From contig CAKZGI010000351.1 in NCBI GenBank assembly GCA_936914905.1, positions 1 to 35,310 on the forward strand: a DNA stretch of 35,310 nucleotides, read 5' to 3'. Shown here in pieces: positions 26,156 through 35,262 of the stretch (positions are counted from its first letter, which is position 1; each line of letters opens with the position of its first letter). The notes beneath the pieces were generated by a model. That model saw nothing but the letters and a program-made list of their open reading frames with translations. It was not told where the DNA came from and did no database searches. The translations under genes and the position numbers were made by a program. Source of the stretch: an uncultured Trichormus sp. GTDB lineage: Bacteria; Cyanobacteriota; Cyanobacteriia; Cyanobacteriales; Nostocaceae.

Positions 26156-27646
26156 TTAAGTGCTGAAAATAACTTGACCATTGAAAATTGCCACTAATTT
26201 CACTCTTAAAGGTCCAGCAGTATAGGTATCCTCAGCAGCTATAGCTTTAATTTCTAATGGTTGATTAGACTGTTGCAATTGGGCGAAAAAGCGCAGAAAA
26301 GTACCCTCTATTTGTAGAGTTTCGATAATTCCTGCATTGCGAGCGCGAAATTGGGAAGCAGAAATCACCAAGTCTAGCCGTTGCCTTAATTGATATGATG
26401 TCATGTTTTTCATATCAGCCCCAGTTGTAGCCAGTATTTGACCTGTGGAAAATACCAATTGATTGCGCGTAGCATCAGCAAAAAATTCTATCTGCTTTTC
26501 TCCCCTAACGTAATTACCCGCAGAGAAGATTCGCACTACATATTCTCTTCCATCGTGGATTTGATTGATTAGTTGCTCAACCCTATCTTGAGTAACACGC
26601 AATAGTTCTGCATTGGCAGGATTAGAACCAGGTTCGCTTAATTCAATGTTGGCATTGCGGTTAGCTTCCTGCAAAATTTGGACTACTACCTGACGAGCCG
26701 CAGTAGGTTGATTGACTTGTACCACACCAGCAGCCAAAACTTGTCCACGAACTAAAGCCAATTTACCTAAACGCAGGTCACGATATGACTGGTAATATTT
26801 TTCCAGCCTTGCTACTTCTTGTTCTAAATCATCTTGCTGTTGTTCCAATTCTTTGAGACGAGATTCCCTAGTAGCAATTACTTGCTCCCGTTTTTTAATC
26901 ACTAGATTACGATTTTGAATTAGTTGATCTAATTTAGCAATTTTCTGATCACGTTTTTCAATAGCTTCTTGGCGATTAGCAAGTTCCTGATCCCGTTTTT
27001 CAATAGCTGTTTTTGCTTCGTCAATCGCTTTTTTCGCTTCTGCATATAGTCGCTGCCGTTCTGTCTTTAATTCTTCAACCGCTGTTTGCAATGCCTGACG
27101 TTGATTATAAAGGGTTTGTAGTTCAGTTCTAGCTTGTTGATACTGTATCACTACTTCACCAAGTCGGCTTTGAGTACCTTGCAGTTGAGCTTGGGTTTTA
27201 GCTTGTTGACTAATGGTGCGGTTGAGTTGAGCTTGTGTTATGCGTTGTTTAGCATTGGCAGCTTGTAAAGACTGATTAATGTTTTGTAAATCTTGTTGTG
27301 CCTGAGTTTGTTCTTGTCTAGCTTCCATCAGCTGTTTTTCTACCTGGCTTTTTTCCGTTTCTGCGGTTTTAAGTTGTTCTCGCTTGTTCCTCAGGTCTTT
27401 TTGAATATCCTCTAACTCAAACACGCCCTTCCGCAATCCTTCATCAGCAGCAAATAAAATTGCTAAGGTTGAGGCAGAAATTAGACCGCCAGTAAAAATA
27501 GCTACTAGCACCGCCGTATTTTTGGGGCGCAGCTTAAATAGTGAGAGGCGTGCTTTGCCAACTCGTGTGCCGATGCGATCGCCGACTGTGGCAATCACAC
27601 CTCCCAAAATCAAAATAGCTGCTATCAGGATGTACCCGGTGGCCAT
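26156..27646 (-). CDS. DUF3084 coiled-coil membrane protein
   Basis: The 496-residue product has two N-terminal membrane helices (GYILIAAILILGGVIATVGD at 4-23 and TAVLVAIFTGGLISASTLAI at about 44-63). Between them lies the short conserved GKARLSLFKLRPKN. A long coiled coil follows (about 75-285) rich in Gln, Glu, Lys and Arg, with repeated EKRDQELANR/EKRDQKIAKL-type units. A globular C-terminal domain (about 290-496) follows, with LALVRGQVLAAGVV and LVFSTGQILATTGADM. This is the architecture of DUF3084, nearly universal in cyanobacteria and of unknown role. It may be an inner-membrane scaffold. It lies upstream of the RNase H-fold gene on the same strand. The start ATG 27646 fits the first helix. 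Confidence 0.85.
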   Translation of the reverse strand: MATGYILIAAILILGGVIATVGDRIGTRVGKARLSLFKLRPKNTAVLVAIFTGGLISASTLAILFAADEGLRKGVFELEDIQKDLRNKREQLKTAETEKSQVEKQLMEARQEQTQAQQDLQNINQSLQAANAKQRITQAQLNRTISQQAKTQAQLQGTQSRLGEVVIQYQQARTELQTLYNQRQALQTAVEELKTERQRLYAEAKKAIDEAKTAIEKRDQELANRQEAIEKRDQKIAKLDQLIQNRNLVIKKREQVIATRESRLKELEQQQDDLEQEVARLEKYYQSYRDLRLGKLALVRGQVLAAGVVQVNQPTAARQVVVQILQEANRNANIELSEPGSNPANAELLRVTQDRVEQLINQIHDGREYVVRIFSAGNYVRGEKQIEFFADATRNQLVFSTGQILATTGADMKNMTSYQLRQRLDLVISASQFRARNAGIIETLQIEGTFLRFFAQLQQSNQPLEIKAIAAEDTYTAGPLRVKLVAIFNGQVIFST

Positions 27647-27873
27647 CTTTTAACTACCGTTCACGTAGTGTGCCGGAGGCATAATGCTTCCAGATACAGC
27701 GTACTACTTTCAACCATTGTCTGTGGGGGAAAGGAGCTTGGTAAAGGCAGAAAATAATCAATTTTTAAATTACCTCCGATTGTGTATATTTTTTCTCGAA
27801 ATACCATCTGTGCCAATTTCCTCCCCCAGTTGTGATTACAGAGCATGAATAGAGAACAGTGATCAACTATGAA

Positions 27874-27928
27874 GTGGTAGATTTAAATCTACCACCAATT
27901 GCTGCAATGCATTGGTGGTAGATTTAAA
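27874..27928. repeat. Three-copy hairpin array downstream of ntcA
   Basis: GTGGTAGATTTAAATCTACCAC (27874-27895) is a perfect 22-bp palindrome. Its right half extends as an 18-bp arm (27882-27899, TTTAAATCTACCACCAAT) that pairs perfectly with 27911-27928 around 11 bases. So the half-site GGTAGATTTAAA occurs three times and permits two mutually exclusive stems. It lies 25 bp after the ntcA stop on the minus strand and may end or protect that mRNA. The rest of 27647-27952 holds no credible gene. Confidence 0.8.
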
Positions 27929-27952
27929 CGAGTGTTATAAAACTGCTCACTT

Positions 27953-28624
27953 TTAAGTAAATTGCTTACTTAAGCTAACAGGCTTATGTACAGTAATCTT
28001 CTTCTTGTGGATGGAAATCATTTTTTTCTCGCGGAGGTCGCCAAGTAACCTGGTGACAGTAACACGAGTAGAACCAATTGCTTCAGCGATCGCCTGATGA
28101 GATAACTTCAAATCAATTGTGATCCCATCAGCACAAGGTACACCAAAATCTCGACAAAGAATTAATAAAAAACTCACCAACCTAGAACCCATATCTCGGT
28201 GAGCAAGAGTTTCAATCATCATCTCTGTCTGGAGAATACGGCAAGAAAGACCCCGTAGCATTAACATTGATAACTCTGGATTTTCCTTTAATGCTTGTTC
28301 AACTTGTTCAATTGGTGCAGACAGTAATTCTACAGCAGTAAATGCCACTGCATGGTAAAACCTATCTGACTTGTTACCCGTTAGCAATGACAACACACCA
28401 AAAACGCTATTTTCCCGTAGCAGTGCCACCGTTATTTCTTCTCCTGCCTCATATACCCTGGAAAGCTTCACAGCACCCTTGAGAAGAAAATAAACTCGTT
28501 CGGCGGGATCGCCGGGAAAAAAGATCGTTTTGTTGCGTTCAAACGTCTCCACAACCGGTGGAAAGGCTCCAGTTGCCATCTGACGAAAAACATTTGCTAG
28601 GGCTTTATCTTGTGTCACGATCAT
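27953..28624 (-). CDS. ntcA: Global nitrogen regulator NtcA
   Basis: This CRP-family transcription factor senses 2-oxoglutarate and controls nitrogen assimilation and heterocyst differentiation. From ATG 28624 it has 223 residues, the standard NtcA length; the frame also opens at 28642, but [19 protein letters not shown] is the usual start and AGGGGAAGGGAG precedes it. The effector domain ([31 protein letters not shown]), the long dimer helix ([20 protein letters not shown]) and the winged helix-turn-helix ([20 protein letters not shown]) are all intact and nearly identical to Nostoc homologues. It is divergent from fabI. A canonical NtcA box GTA-N8-TAC was not found upstream; only one-mismatch candidates were seen. 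Confidence 0.98.
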   Translation of the reverse strand: MIVTQDKALANVFRQMATGAFPPVVETFERNKTIFFPGDPAERVYFLLKGAVKLSRVYEAGEEITVALLRENSVFGVLSLLTGNKSDRFYHAVAFTAVELLSAPIEQVEQALKENPELSMLMLRGLSCRILQTEMMIETLAHRDMGSRLVSFLLILCRDFGVPCADGITIDLKLSHQAIAEAIGSTRVTVTRLLGDLREKKMISIHKKKITVHKPVSLSKQFT

Positions 28625-29097
28625 CTCCCTTCCCCTACCCAATGCCGGAAAAATAAAAACTGATTACCTAAGAATACACCTGAAAAATCAAGAAAGCACC
28701 GTCAACCTTTCTGTTTTTTCCTATACTCAAATCTACTACTTTATCTTTATTTGTTTATCATGATACCTAATTCTTGTTATTTTTAGCCAGCAGTTATTGA
28801 TAAGTAGTTTCAGACGCTCAACTAAAAAGGTTTTTTTGGGTAAAAATTTCCAATATCTTTATAACTTCTTAATCAATGACCAGAAAATTTGTTGCACTCA
28901 ACACCCTAACTTGAAAATAAGGTACGCGGTAAGAGGAAAAGCCTAAGGGGTAAAAGAAATATCTATTTTCATGCATTGTGGTTAGCCAGTTGATGAAGAC
29001 TACCTTAATTGTCTTTTTCAAAATCACATTCCTAAAAAAGTCAAAATAGGCTCAGATTCTAGTATGCTCCTAATGATTGATCACATTAACAATTTCT
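28625..29097. other. Divergent regulatory region between ntcA and fabI
   Basis: This 473-bp AT-rich, gene-free region should carry the several promoters known for ntcA in Anabaena and the fabI promoter. I found no perfect GTA-N8-TAC. On the minus strand, GTAGATTTGAGTAT (near 28735-28722) and GTATTCTTAGGTAA (near 28678-28665) each differ from it by one base. Confidence 0.55.
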
Positions 29098-29874
29098 ATG
29101 CTGAATCTGTCCGGAAAAAATGCTCTAGTAACAGGTATTGCCAATAACCGATCCATCGCTTGGGGAATTGCCCAACAACTCCATCAATCAGGTGCTAACT
29201 TGGGCATTACCTACTTGCCAGATGAAAAAGGCAAATTCGAGAAAAAAGTAGCAGAATTAGTAGAACCACTTAAACCGAGCTTATTCCTTCCCTGTAACGT
29301 TGAGAATGACGACCAAATTCAAGCTACGTTTGAAACTGTACGTCAGCAGTGGGGAAAACTAGACATCCTCATTCACTGTCTAGCTTTTGCTAATAGAGAA
29401 GACTTAACTGGAGATTTTAGCCAAACCTCTCGTTCTGGTTTCAATAAAGCTTTGGAAGTTAGCACTTATTCACTGGTTCAGTTAAGTGGTGCTGCTAAAC
29501 CTTTGATGACAGAGGGTGGTAGTATCGTTACTCTTAGCTATTTGGGCGCTGTTCGGGCAATTCCTAACTATAACATCATGGGTGTAGCCAAAGCTGGATT
29601 AGAAGCAAGTGTTCGTTACTTAGCCGCAGAACTTGGCCCCCAAAATATTCGCGTTAATGGTATTTCCGCAGGACCAATCCGCACTTTGGCATCTTCAGCA
29701 GTAGGCGGTATTCTGGATATGATTCATCACGTTGAAGAAATTGCCCCCTTACGTCGCACTGTTACTCAGATAGAAGTTGGTAATACAGCAGCTTTCTTAT
29801 GCAGCGACTTAGCCAGCGGCTTGACTGGGCAAATCCTGTATGTAGATGCAGGATATGAAATTATGGGTATGTAA
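29098..29874 (+). CDS. fabI: Enoyl-[acyl-carrier-protein] reductase (NADH)
   Basis: FabI reduces trans-2-enoyl-ACP in the last step of each fatty-acid elongation cycle. I start at ATG 29098 (MLNLSGKNALVTGIANNRSI), giving 258 residues; the frame also opens at a TTG (29077), which looks fortuitous. The NADH-binding GIANNRSIAWGIA (13-25), the catalytic Tyr148 and Tyr158 (IPNYNIMGVAKA) and Lys165, the substrate loop (SAGPIRTLASSAVGG) and the C-terminal YVDAGYEIMGM are all as in bacterial FabI. It is likely the first gene of a fabI-hisB unit, 112 bp apart, with purine-rich and heptamer repeats in the gap. Confidence 0.96.
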   Translation: MLNLSGKNALVTGIANNRSIAWGIAQQLHQSGANLGITYLPDEKGKFEKKVAELVEPLKPSLFLPCNVENDDQIQATFETVRQQWGKLDILIHCLAFANREDLTGDFSQTSRSGFNKALEVSTYSLVQLSGAAKPLMTEGGSIVTLSYLGAVRAIPNYNIMGVAKAGLEASVRYLAAELGPQNIRVNGISAGPIRTLASSAVGGILDMIHHVEEIAPLRRTVTQIEVGNTAAFLCSDLASGLTGQILYVDAGYEIMGM

Positions 29875-29950
29875 TAGGGACTGGGAACTGGGGGTGATGG
29901 GGAAGATGAGGGAGATGAGAGAGATGAGGGGATGGGGAAGTAATTTTCCT

Positions 29951-29991
29951 AATGTCCAATGCCCAATGACCAATGACCAATAACCAATGAC
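29951..29991. repeat. CCAATGA heptamer array overlapping the hisB start codon
   Basis: Five degenerate CCAATGA-like units lie in tandem (CCAATGC, CCAATGA, CCAATGA, CCAATAA, CCAATGA). The ATG of hisB (29987) is part of the last unit, and an in-frame TAA (29981) comes from the unit before it. Confidence 0.85.
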
Positions 29992-30583
29992 TAACAACCG
30001 CATTGCTACAGTTCACCGCACTACTGGGGAAACTGATATCCAAGTCACCATTAACCTTGATGGTACAGGCATTTGCAAGGCTGCTACCGGGATTCCTTTT
30101 TTGGATCATATGTTGCATCAAATCGCCTCTCATGGGCTGTTTGATCTGGATATCCAAGCCAAAGGTGATTGGGAAATTGATGACCACCACACCAATGAAG
30201 ATGTCGGTATTACCTTAGGTCAGGCTTTACATCAGGCACTAAGTAACAAAAAAGGCATTGTCCGCTTTGGTAATTTTCTTGCACCTCTTGATGAGGCTTT
30301 AATTCAGGTGGCTTTAGACTTTTCTGGAAGGCCTCACCTCACCTATCGTTTACAAATTCCTACTCAACGGGTAGGAACTTATGATACTCAACTGGTGCGG
30401 GAATTTTTTGTAGCTTTGGTAAACCATAGCCAAATGACCTTGCATATTTGCCAACTAGATGGTATTAATTCCCATCATATTATCGAAGCAACTTTTAAAG
30501 CTTTTGCTAGAGCTATGCGAATGGCTGTAGAAATAGATCCTCTTCGTGCTGAGACTATTCCTAGTTCTAAGGGAGTATTATAA
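29987..30583 (+). CDS. hisB: Imidazoleglycerol-phosphate dehydratase
   Basis: HisB removes water from imidazoleglycerol phosphate in histidine synthesis. The 198 residues hold both metal-binding halves: [13 protein letters not shown] (38-50), [14 protein letters not shown] (60-73), and in the second half HSQMTLHI and [20 protein letters not shown]. The C-terminus SSKGVL is typical. The start is ATG 29987; the frame is closed two codons upstream by TAA, and no other start codon follows soon, so this ATG inside a heptamer repeat must be used. Cyanobacterial HisB usually has about ten more N-terminal residues before RIATVHR. No purine-rich ribosome binding site precedes it. Confidence 0.95.
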   Translation: MTNNRIATVHRTTGETDIQVTINLDGTGICKAATGIPFLDHMLHQIASHGLFDLDIQAKGDWEIDDHHTNEDVGITLGQALHQALSNKKGIVRFGNFLAPLDEALIQVALDFSGRPHLTYRLQIPTQRVGTYDTQLVREFFVALVNHSQMTLHICQLDGINSHHIIEATFKAFARAMRMAVEIDPLRAETIPSSKGVL

Positions 30584-30714
30584 GTTACCACTTCGACAAT
30601 CCAAAAGCTACTCTATTAGCGATCATTGACAGAGCAAGTAGTACTGGTTATTATCGTTTTACTGATTAACCTGTAATTAATCACACCCAGCCAGGAATTG
30701 GTAATTTAACCACT

Positions 30715-31695
30715 ATGAATTCTGTTGCAGAAACCCCTGAACCTCAACTGAATCCTGTAGATCAACCACCAGTAGTCTTAACTTCTGAGTTGAGAAAAGT
30801 CTATCGCATTGGTTTTTGGCTGAATCAAAAAGTTGTATCTCTCAACAACTGTTCTTTACAAGTTTACCCAGGACAAACCTTTGGTTTGCTAGGCCCCAAT
30901 GGTGCTGGTAAAACAACACTGTTAAAACTGTTACTAGGAATTATCCGTCCTTCTTCTGGTAGAGGTTTATTATTAGGTAAGCCACTAGGTGATCGCTCAG
31001 TCAAGCAAAGTATTGGCTATTTACCTGAAAATCCCTATTTATATGACTATCTCACCGGTTGGGAATTTTTGGAATTAGCTGCTGGTTTATTCCAAATTCC
31101 CCAGAAGGTGCAACGTCAACGCATTCCCCAATTGCTAGAGTTAGTCAGTTTATCCCAAGCTGACGCTCGCAAAAAACAAATGCGGCGTTATTCTAAAGGA
31201 ATGCTTCAGCGTGTTGGTATGGCGCAAGCATTAATTAATGATCCAGACTTAGTATTTTTAGATGAACCTATGTCTGGGCTCGATCCTTTGGGACGCTACC
31301 AAATGCGAGAAATTATTCTCTCACTTAAAGCTGAGGGAAAGACGATATTTTTCAACAGTCATGTGTTGAGTGAAGTAGAACAAATTTGCGATCGCATAGC
31401 CATCCTACATCGAGGAGAATTAATTTGCTCTGGTTCTCTCAATGAACTCTTAGATACCCACAACACATATCATGTTAAGGGTCAAGGAGGCGATACAGAA
31501 CTTCTCAAACAAAGGATACGCGATCTAGAATTTGATCCTAATGGTGATTGGCACGGCATATTACAAGATGATTACTACGATTTTCTTGCTAGTCATCGGT
31601 TGATGGGAGGTAAAATCATCACCATAAACTTAATTCATCAATCTTTAGAAGAGTTCTTTATCCAACAGATCCAAAAACAAAACTCGCCATTATAA
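30715..31695 (+). CDS. ABC transporter ATP-binding protein (ABC-2 export type)
   Basis: This 326-residue protein has a single nucleotide-binding domain: Walker A GPNGAGKT (60-67), signature YSKGMLQR (159-166), Walker B LVFLDEP (179-185), and the H-loop in FFNSHVLSEVEQ. A 100-residue C-terminal extension (after about 235) is typical of ATPases of ABC-2 exporters such as those for polysaccharides, lipids or drugs. The domain starts VLTSELRKVYRIGFW. No permease gene follows, so the partner lies elsewhere. The SLBB polysaccharide export protein is next on the same strand but 570 bp away. Function in envelope export is therefore an inference. Confidence 0.92.
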   Translation: MNSVAETPEPQLNPVDQPPVVLTSELRKVYRIGFWLNQKVVSLNNCSLQVYPGQTFGLLGPNGAGKTTLLKLLLGIIRPSSGRGLLLGKPLGDRSVKQSIGYLPENPYLYDYLTGWEFLELAAGLFQIPQKVQRQRIPQLLELVSLSQADARKKQMRRYSKGMLQRVGMAQALINDPDLVFLDEPMSGLDPLGRYQMREIILSLKAEGKTIFFNSHVLSEVEQICDRIAILHRGELICSGSLNELLDTHNTYHVKGQGGDTELLKQRIRDLEFDPNGDWHGILQDDYYDFLASHRLMGGKIITINLIHQSLEEFFIQQIQKQNSPL

Positions 31696-32265
31696 ATATT
31701 CAGTCCTGTTGTTGATAGTTAGTCAAACATGACTTTTGCCTTGCCGTACTAGTTTGTAGGATGTGGAGAGAAAACAAAGAGTTGACTTTTTTTTACACAT
31801 ATAATAAAAACCACTTTGGTGTCATACTCCCCAGTAATTTTTGCCCAAATTCTAATACCAATAACCTTTTGTCACCTTAATTGAATTCTCTCTCAATAAC
31901 TAAAAGTAGTTTTAGCTACTTAATTTAATTTAATAGTTAATTCAAAATGTCATATTGATAAATATGAATTAGAGGATGACTGCATAAACTAGCAAAGTAT
32001 TGGCAATATAAATATAAACTTTGATTCTTAACTATTGACTATTGTCATGAAACTTGGTCTAATCGTAAATAATTAATTTATGTCACTTAGTTCATCTTTA
32101 AATTAGCTTCACTCAAAATTTTGAATGCCTCATTAAATTAGATCCGGAAAATCAAGATTACTTACGTAAATAACAGTATTAGGGAACTTAAATAATTAAG
32201 TATAGTCAACGGTAAAATGTTTAGACAATACTTTACAGATCCTAGTCTCACAGTCTCAGGTAAAT
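31696..32265. other. Long non-coding region upstream of the SLBB gene
   Basis: This 570-bp region is very A/T-rich and has stops in all frames. It must hold the promoter of the SLBB gene. TTGACT (31782) and TATAAT (31800) look like promoter boxes, but only 12 bases separate them. No tRNA, conserved RNA or relic was recognised. Confidence 0.5.
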
Positions 32266-33702
32266 ATGCTTAATATACATTTGTGGAAAATTTTCAGTCA
32301 TTCAACTACAGCTGTAGTTTTATTAACAACAGTTAATATTGCTTTACCATCTGTCAGCCTAGCCCAGACACAAAAAATATCAGCAGCCTCAACCATATCC
32401 ACAGATTACTTATTAGGTGGTGGTGATCGCATTCGCGTCAATGTCTTTGAAGTACCAGAATATACAGGTGAATACCAAGTTCCCCCTGGTGGTGCGATTA
32501 ATCTCCCTTTAATTGGCAGTATATCTGTTCTGAGATTAACAACAGAACAGGCAGCAGACGAAATAGCGAGAAGATATTCTCGTTTTCTGAAACGTCCCCT
32601 GATTTCTGTGAATTTGTTATCATCTCGTCCTATTAATGTTTTTGTAGCCGGAGAAGTAACAAGACCAGGATCTTACACTCTCAGCTTACAGGGAAGTGGA
32701 GGCGATAATCCTGGTATACAATACCCGACCGTATTAGCTGCGCTGACTACAGCCCAAGGGATAACACTAGCAGCAGATGTAACCAAAGTACAATTACGCC
32801 GTAAAATAGGACGTTCTGGTGAACAAGTTATTAGTTTTAACTTAAAAGAAATCACCGAAACAGGTAAGATACCCCAAGATATTACCTTACGGGATGGAGA
32901 CACCATCGTTGTACCCACCGCGACGAACTTCAACGTTGCTGAAGCCCGAAATTTATTTGCCGCTAACTATGCAGCTAGTCAAAACGCACCTCGCACAGTT
33001 GCTATTACAGGACAAGTTTACCGTCCTGGTTCTTATCTAGTGACACCAGGTTCTTCTACTTCGGAAGCAGGTACTGTAGCCCCTGGAAGTGGCTTACCAA
33101 CTGTAATGCGGGCAATTCAACTAGCCGGAGGAATTACATCACAAGCTGATGTAAGGAGTATTAAAATCCGTCGTCCTACAAGAATTGGCTCAGAACAAAC
33201 TTTAAATATTAATCTCTGGGAATTGTTGCAAACTGGGGATCTCAATCAAGACGTGGTGTTGCAAGATGGAGATACAATTGTAGTCCCCACAGCAACTGAG
33301 ATTAACACAGCAGAAGTGACCCAATTAGCTACCACTACTTTGTCACCTGCAACTATTCAAGTTGGGGTAGTAGGAGAAGTGAAAAAACCTGGATTAACAG
33401 CTTTACAACCCAATAGCTCTTTAAATCAGGCTTTGCTGGCTGCTGGAGGTTTCAATGATGCTAGGGCTAGTAGTGCTGCTGTAGATTTGATTCGTCTCAA
33501 CCCCAATGGCACTGTTAGTAAACGGGTAGTAAAAATAGATTTCTCAAAGGGAATTAATGACGAAACGAATCCTATACTTCACAATAATGATGTTGTCGTA
33601 GTTAGCCGTTCTGGTATTGCTAAGACTAGTGATACAGTCAATACTGTAGCTAGTCCTTTGGGTACTATTTTAGGCATTGTTAAGATATTTTTTGGACTCT
33701 AG
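32266..33702 (+). CDS. Polysaccharide export protein with SLBB domains (Wza/OPX family)
   Basis: The 478-residue protein begins with a signal peptide (MLNIHLWKIFSHSTTAVVLL, cleavage probably after SLA, residue 33). The polysaccharide-export domain follows (about 47-135; DYLLGGGDRIRVNVFEVPEY, INLPLIGSISVL). Three SLBB ligand-binding folds come next, each opening with a 'GEV/GQV...PG' strand: VAGEVTRPGSYTL (about 135), ITGQVYRPGSYLV (about 245) and VGVVGEVKKPGLTAL (about 365). Two copies of LRDGDTIVVPTAT/LQDGDTIVVPTAT mark the internal repeat. Such proteins form the outer-membrane or periplasmic part of exopolysaccharide exporters. In Anabaena homologues serve envelope polysaccharide export. 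There is no Cys for lipidation. Confidence 0.93.
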   Translation: MLNIHLWKIFSHSTTAVVLLTTVNIALPSVSLAQTQKISAASTISTDYLLGGGDRIRVNVFEVPEYTGEYQVPPGGAINLPLIGSISVLRLTTEQAADEIARRYSRFLKRPLISVNLLSSRPINVFVAGEVTRPGSYTLSLQGSGGDNPGIQYPTVLAALTTAQGITLAADVTKVQLRRKIGRSGEQVISFNLKEITETGKIPQDITLRDGDTIVVPTATNFNVAEARNLFAANYAASQNAPRTVAITGQVYRPGSYLVTPGSSTSEAGTVAPGSGLPTVMRAIQLAGGITSQADVRSIKIRRPTRIGSEQTLNINLWELLQTGDLNQDVVLQDGDTIVVPTATEINTAEVTQLATTTLSPATIQVGVVGEVKKPGLTALQPNSSLNQALLAAGGFNDARASSAAVDLIRLNPNGTVSKRVVKIDFSKGINDETNPILHNNDVVVVSRSGIAKTSDTVNTVASPLGTILGIVKIFFGL

Positions 33703-33763
33703 ATTTCTTTTCATTTAGGGTATTTTCTATTCTCATCTCACAAACTAAAATACCACCGAATTT

Positions 33764-33791
33764 AAGCCTGCTCATGCAGGCTTGTTTTTTT
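33764..33791 (+). terminator. Rho-independent terminator of the SLBB gene
   Basis: AAGCCTGC (33764-33771) and GCAGGCTT (33776-33783) form an 8-bp stem with a four-base loop, followed by G and seven T (33785-33791). It is a textbook terminator 60 bp after the stop. Confidence 0.93.
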
Positions 33792-33797
33792 AGCCAT

Positions 33798-33827
33798 AAA
33801 AAAGCTCTTGATTCACAACAAGAGCTT
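33798..33827 (-). terminator. Rho-independent terminator of psbC
   Basis: On the minus strand AAGCTCTTG (33827-33819) pairs with CAAGAGCTT (33810-33802) around eight bases, and the stem runs into six T (33803-33798). It lies 50 bp after the psbC stop, back to back with the SLBB terminator. Confidence 0.9.
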
Positions 33828-33876
33828 GAAAATTAATTGATTGTCAGTGATCAATCAAATAAACAAAAGCAACAAT

Positions 33877-35262
33877 CTAGTTAAGATCCTTCATGCTGTA
33901 TGCTGGTTCGTTCTCACGGTCAATACCTCTCTCAAAACCACCAGCAGCCGCACGAGCGCGTCCTGCATGCCACAAGTGACCGATGAGGAAGAAGAAACCT
34001 AATACGAAGTGAGAGGTAGACAACCACGCACGAGGAGATACATAGTTGAAAGAGTTGATTTCAGTAGCTACACCACCTACAGAGTTCAAAGAACCCAGAG
34101 GAGCGTGAGTCATGTATTCCGCAGCACGACGAGCTTGCCAAGGCTGAATATCATTCTTGATTTTTTCGAGGTCAAGACCGTTAGGACCACGGAGAGGCTC
34201 TAACCAAGGACCACGGAAATCCCAGAAGCGCATGGTTTCACCACCGAAGATGATTTCACCGGTAGGAGAACGCATCAAGTATTTACCTAGACCAGTAGGC
34301 CCTTGAGCAGAACCAACGTTAGCACCTAAGCGTTGGTCACGAATCAAGAAGGTTAAAGCTTGTGCTTGAGAAGCTTCAGGACCAGTAGGACCAAAGAATT
34401 CGCTGGGGTAAACAGTGTTGTTGTACCAAACCATGATGGAAGCGATAAAGCCCATCATGGAAAGAGCGCCCAAGCTGTAGGAAAGGTAAGCTTCACCAGA
34501 CCAGATGAAAGCGCGACGCGCCCAAGCAAAAGGCTTAGTGAAGATGTGCCAAATACCACCGGAAATACAAATTAAAGCAATCCAAATGTGACCACCGATA
34601 ACATCTTCCATGTTATCAACACTAACAATCCAGCCTTCGCCACCGAAGGGAGCTTTAATTAGATAACCAAAGATGATCGCTGGATTGAGTGTCGGGTTAG
34701 TAATAACACGCACATCACCACCACCGGGTGCCCAGGTATCATAGACACCGCCGAAAAACATCGCCTTTAACACCAAAAGCAGCGCACCACATCCCAAGAT
34801 GATGAGGTGGAAGCCGATGATGTTGGTCATTTTGTTCTTGTCTTTCCAGTCGTAACCGAAGAAGGAAGAATATTCTTCTAATGTTTCTGGGCCACGAACG
34901 GCATGATAGATGCCACCAAAACCCAGTACAGCAGAGGAAATCAGGTGCAGTACACCAGCAACAAAGTAGGGGAAGGTGTCAATTACTTCACCACCAGCAC
35001 CAACGCCCCAACCTAATGTAGCGATGTGAGGCAGAAGAATCAAGCCCTGTTCGTACATGGGCTTTTCTGGGATAAAGTGAGCAACTTCAAATAAAGTCAT
35101 TGCTCCAGCCCAGAAGACGATTAAACCAGCATGGGCAACGTGAGCGCCAAGGAGTTTACCAGATAGGTTAATTAAACGAGCATTTCCAGACCACCAAGCA
35201 AAGCCGCTTGATTCTTGATCACGTCCGCCTCCTATAACTGATCTATTAGAGAGCGTTACCAC
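33877..35262 (-). CDS. psbC: Photosystem II CP43 chlorophyll-binding protein
   Basis: CP43 is the inner antenna of photosystem II in the thylakoid membrane. I start at GTG 35262 ([15 protein letters not shown]), giving 461 residues; the frame runs on to 35289 but that part is psbD. This GTG start inside psbD, with GAGGAGG before it, is known for psbC in cyanobacteria and plastids. Six membrane helices with chlorophyll-binding histidines are present (e.g. [49 protein letters not shown]). The large lumenal loop holds [14 protein letters not shown], whose Glu and Arg (354 and 357 in usual numbering) touch the Mn cluster. It is coupled to psbD and ended by its own terminator. Confidence 0.98.
   Translation of the reverse strand: MVTLSNRSVIGGGRDQESSGFAWWSGNARLINLSGKLLGAHVAHAGLIVFWAGAMTLFEVAHFIPEKPMYEQGLILLPHIATLGWGVGAGGEVIDTFPYFVAGVLHLISSAVLGFGGIYHAVRGPETLEEYSSFFGYDWKDKNKMTNIIGFHLIILGCGALLLVLKAMFFGGVYDTWAPGGGDVRVITNPTLNPAIIFGYLIKAPFGGEGWIVSVDNMEDVIGGHIWIALICISGGIWHIFTKPFAWARRAFIWSGEAYLSYSLGALSMMGFIASIMVWYNNTVYPSEFFGPTGPEASQAQALTFLIRDQRLGANVGSAQGPTGLGKYLMRSPTGEIIFGGETMRFWDFRGPWLEPLRGPNGLDLEKIKNDIQPWQARRAAEYMTHAPLGSLNSVGGVATEINSFNYVSPRAWLSTSHFVLGFFFLIGHLWHAGRARAAAGGFERGIDRENEPAYSMKDLN

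Noticed and set aside
27661-27846. 61-codon open frame on the minus strand upstream of the DUF3084-ntcA gap
   Set aside because: Low-complexity hydrophobic and Ser/Pro-rich sequence with no ribosome binding site; not supported.
28660-28740. NtcA binding boxes upstream of ntcA
   Set aside because: Only one-mismatch versions of GTA-N8-TAC were found, and no well-placed -10 box follows the better one. Such matches are expected by chance in this AT-rich region.
31782-31805. Promoter with TTGACT and TATAAT upstream of the SLBB gene
   Set aside because: The spacer is 12 bases, too short for a normal sigma-70 promoter, and the region is over 450 bp from the gene.
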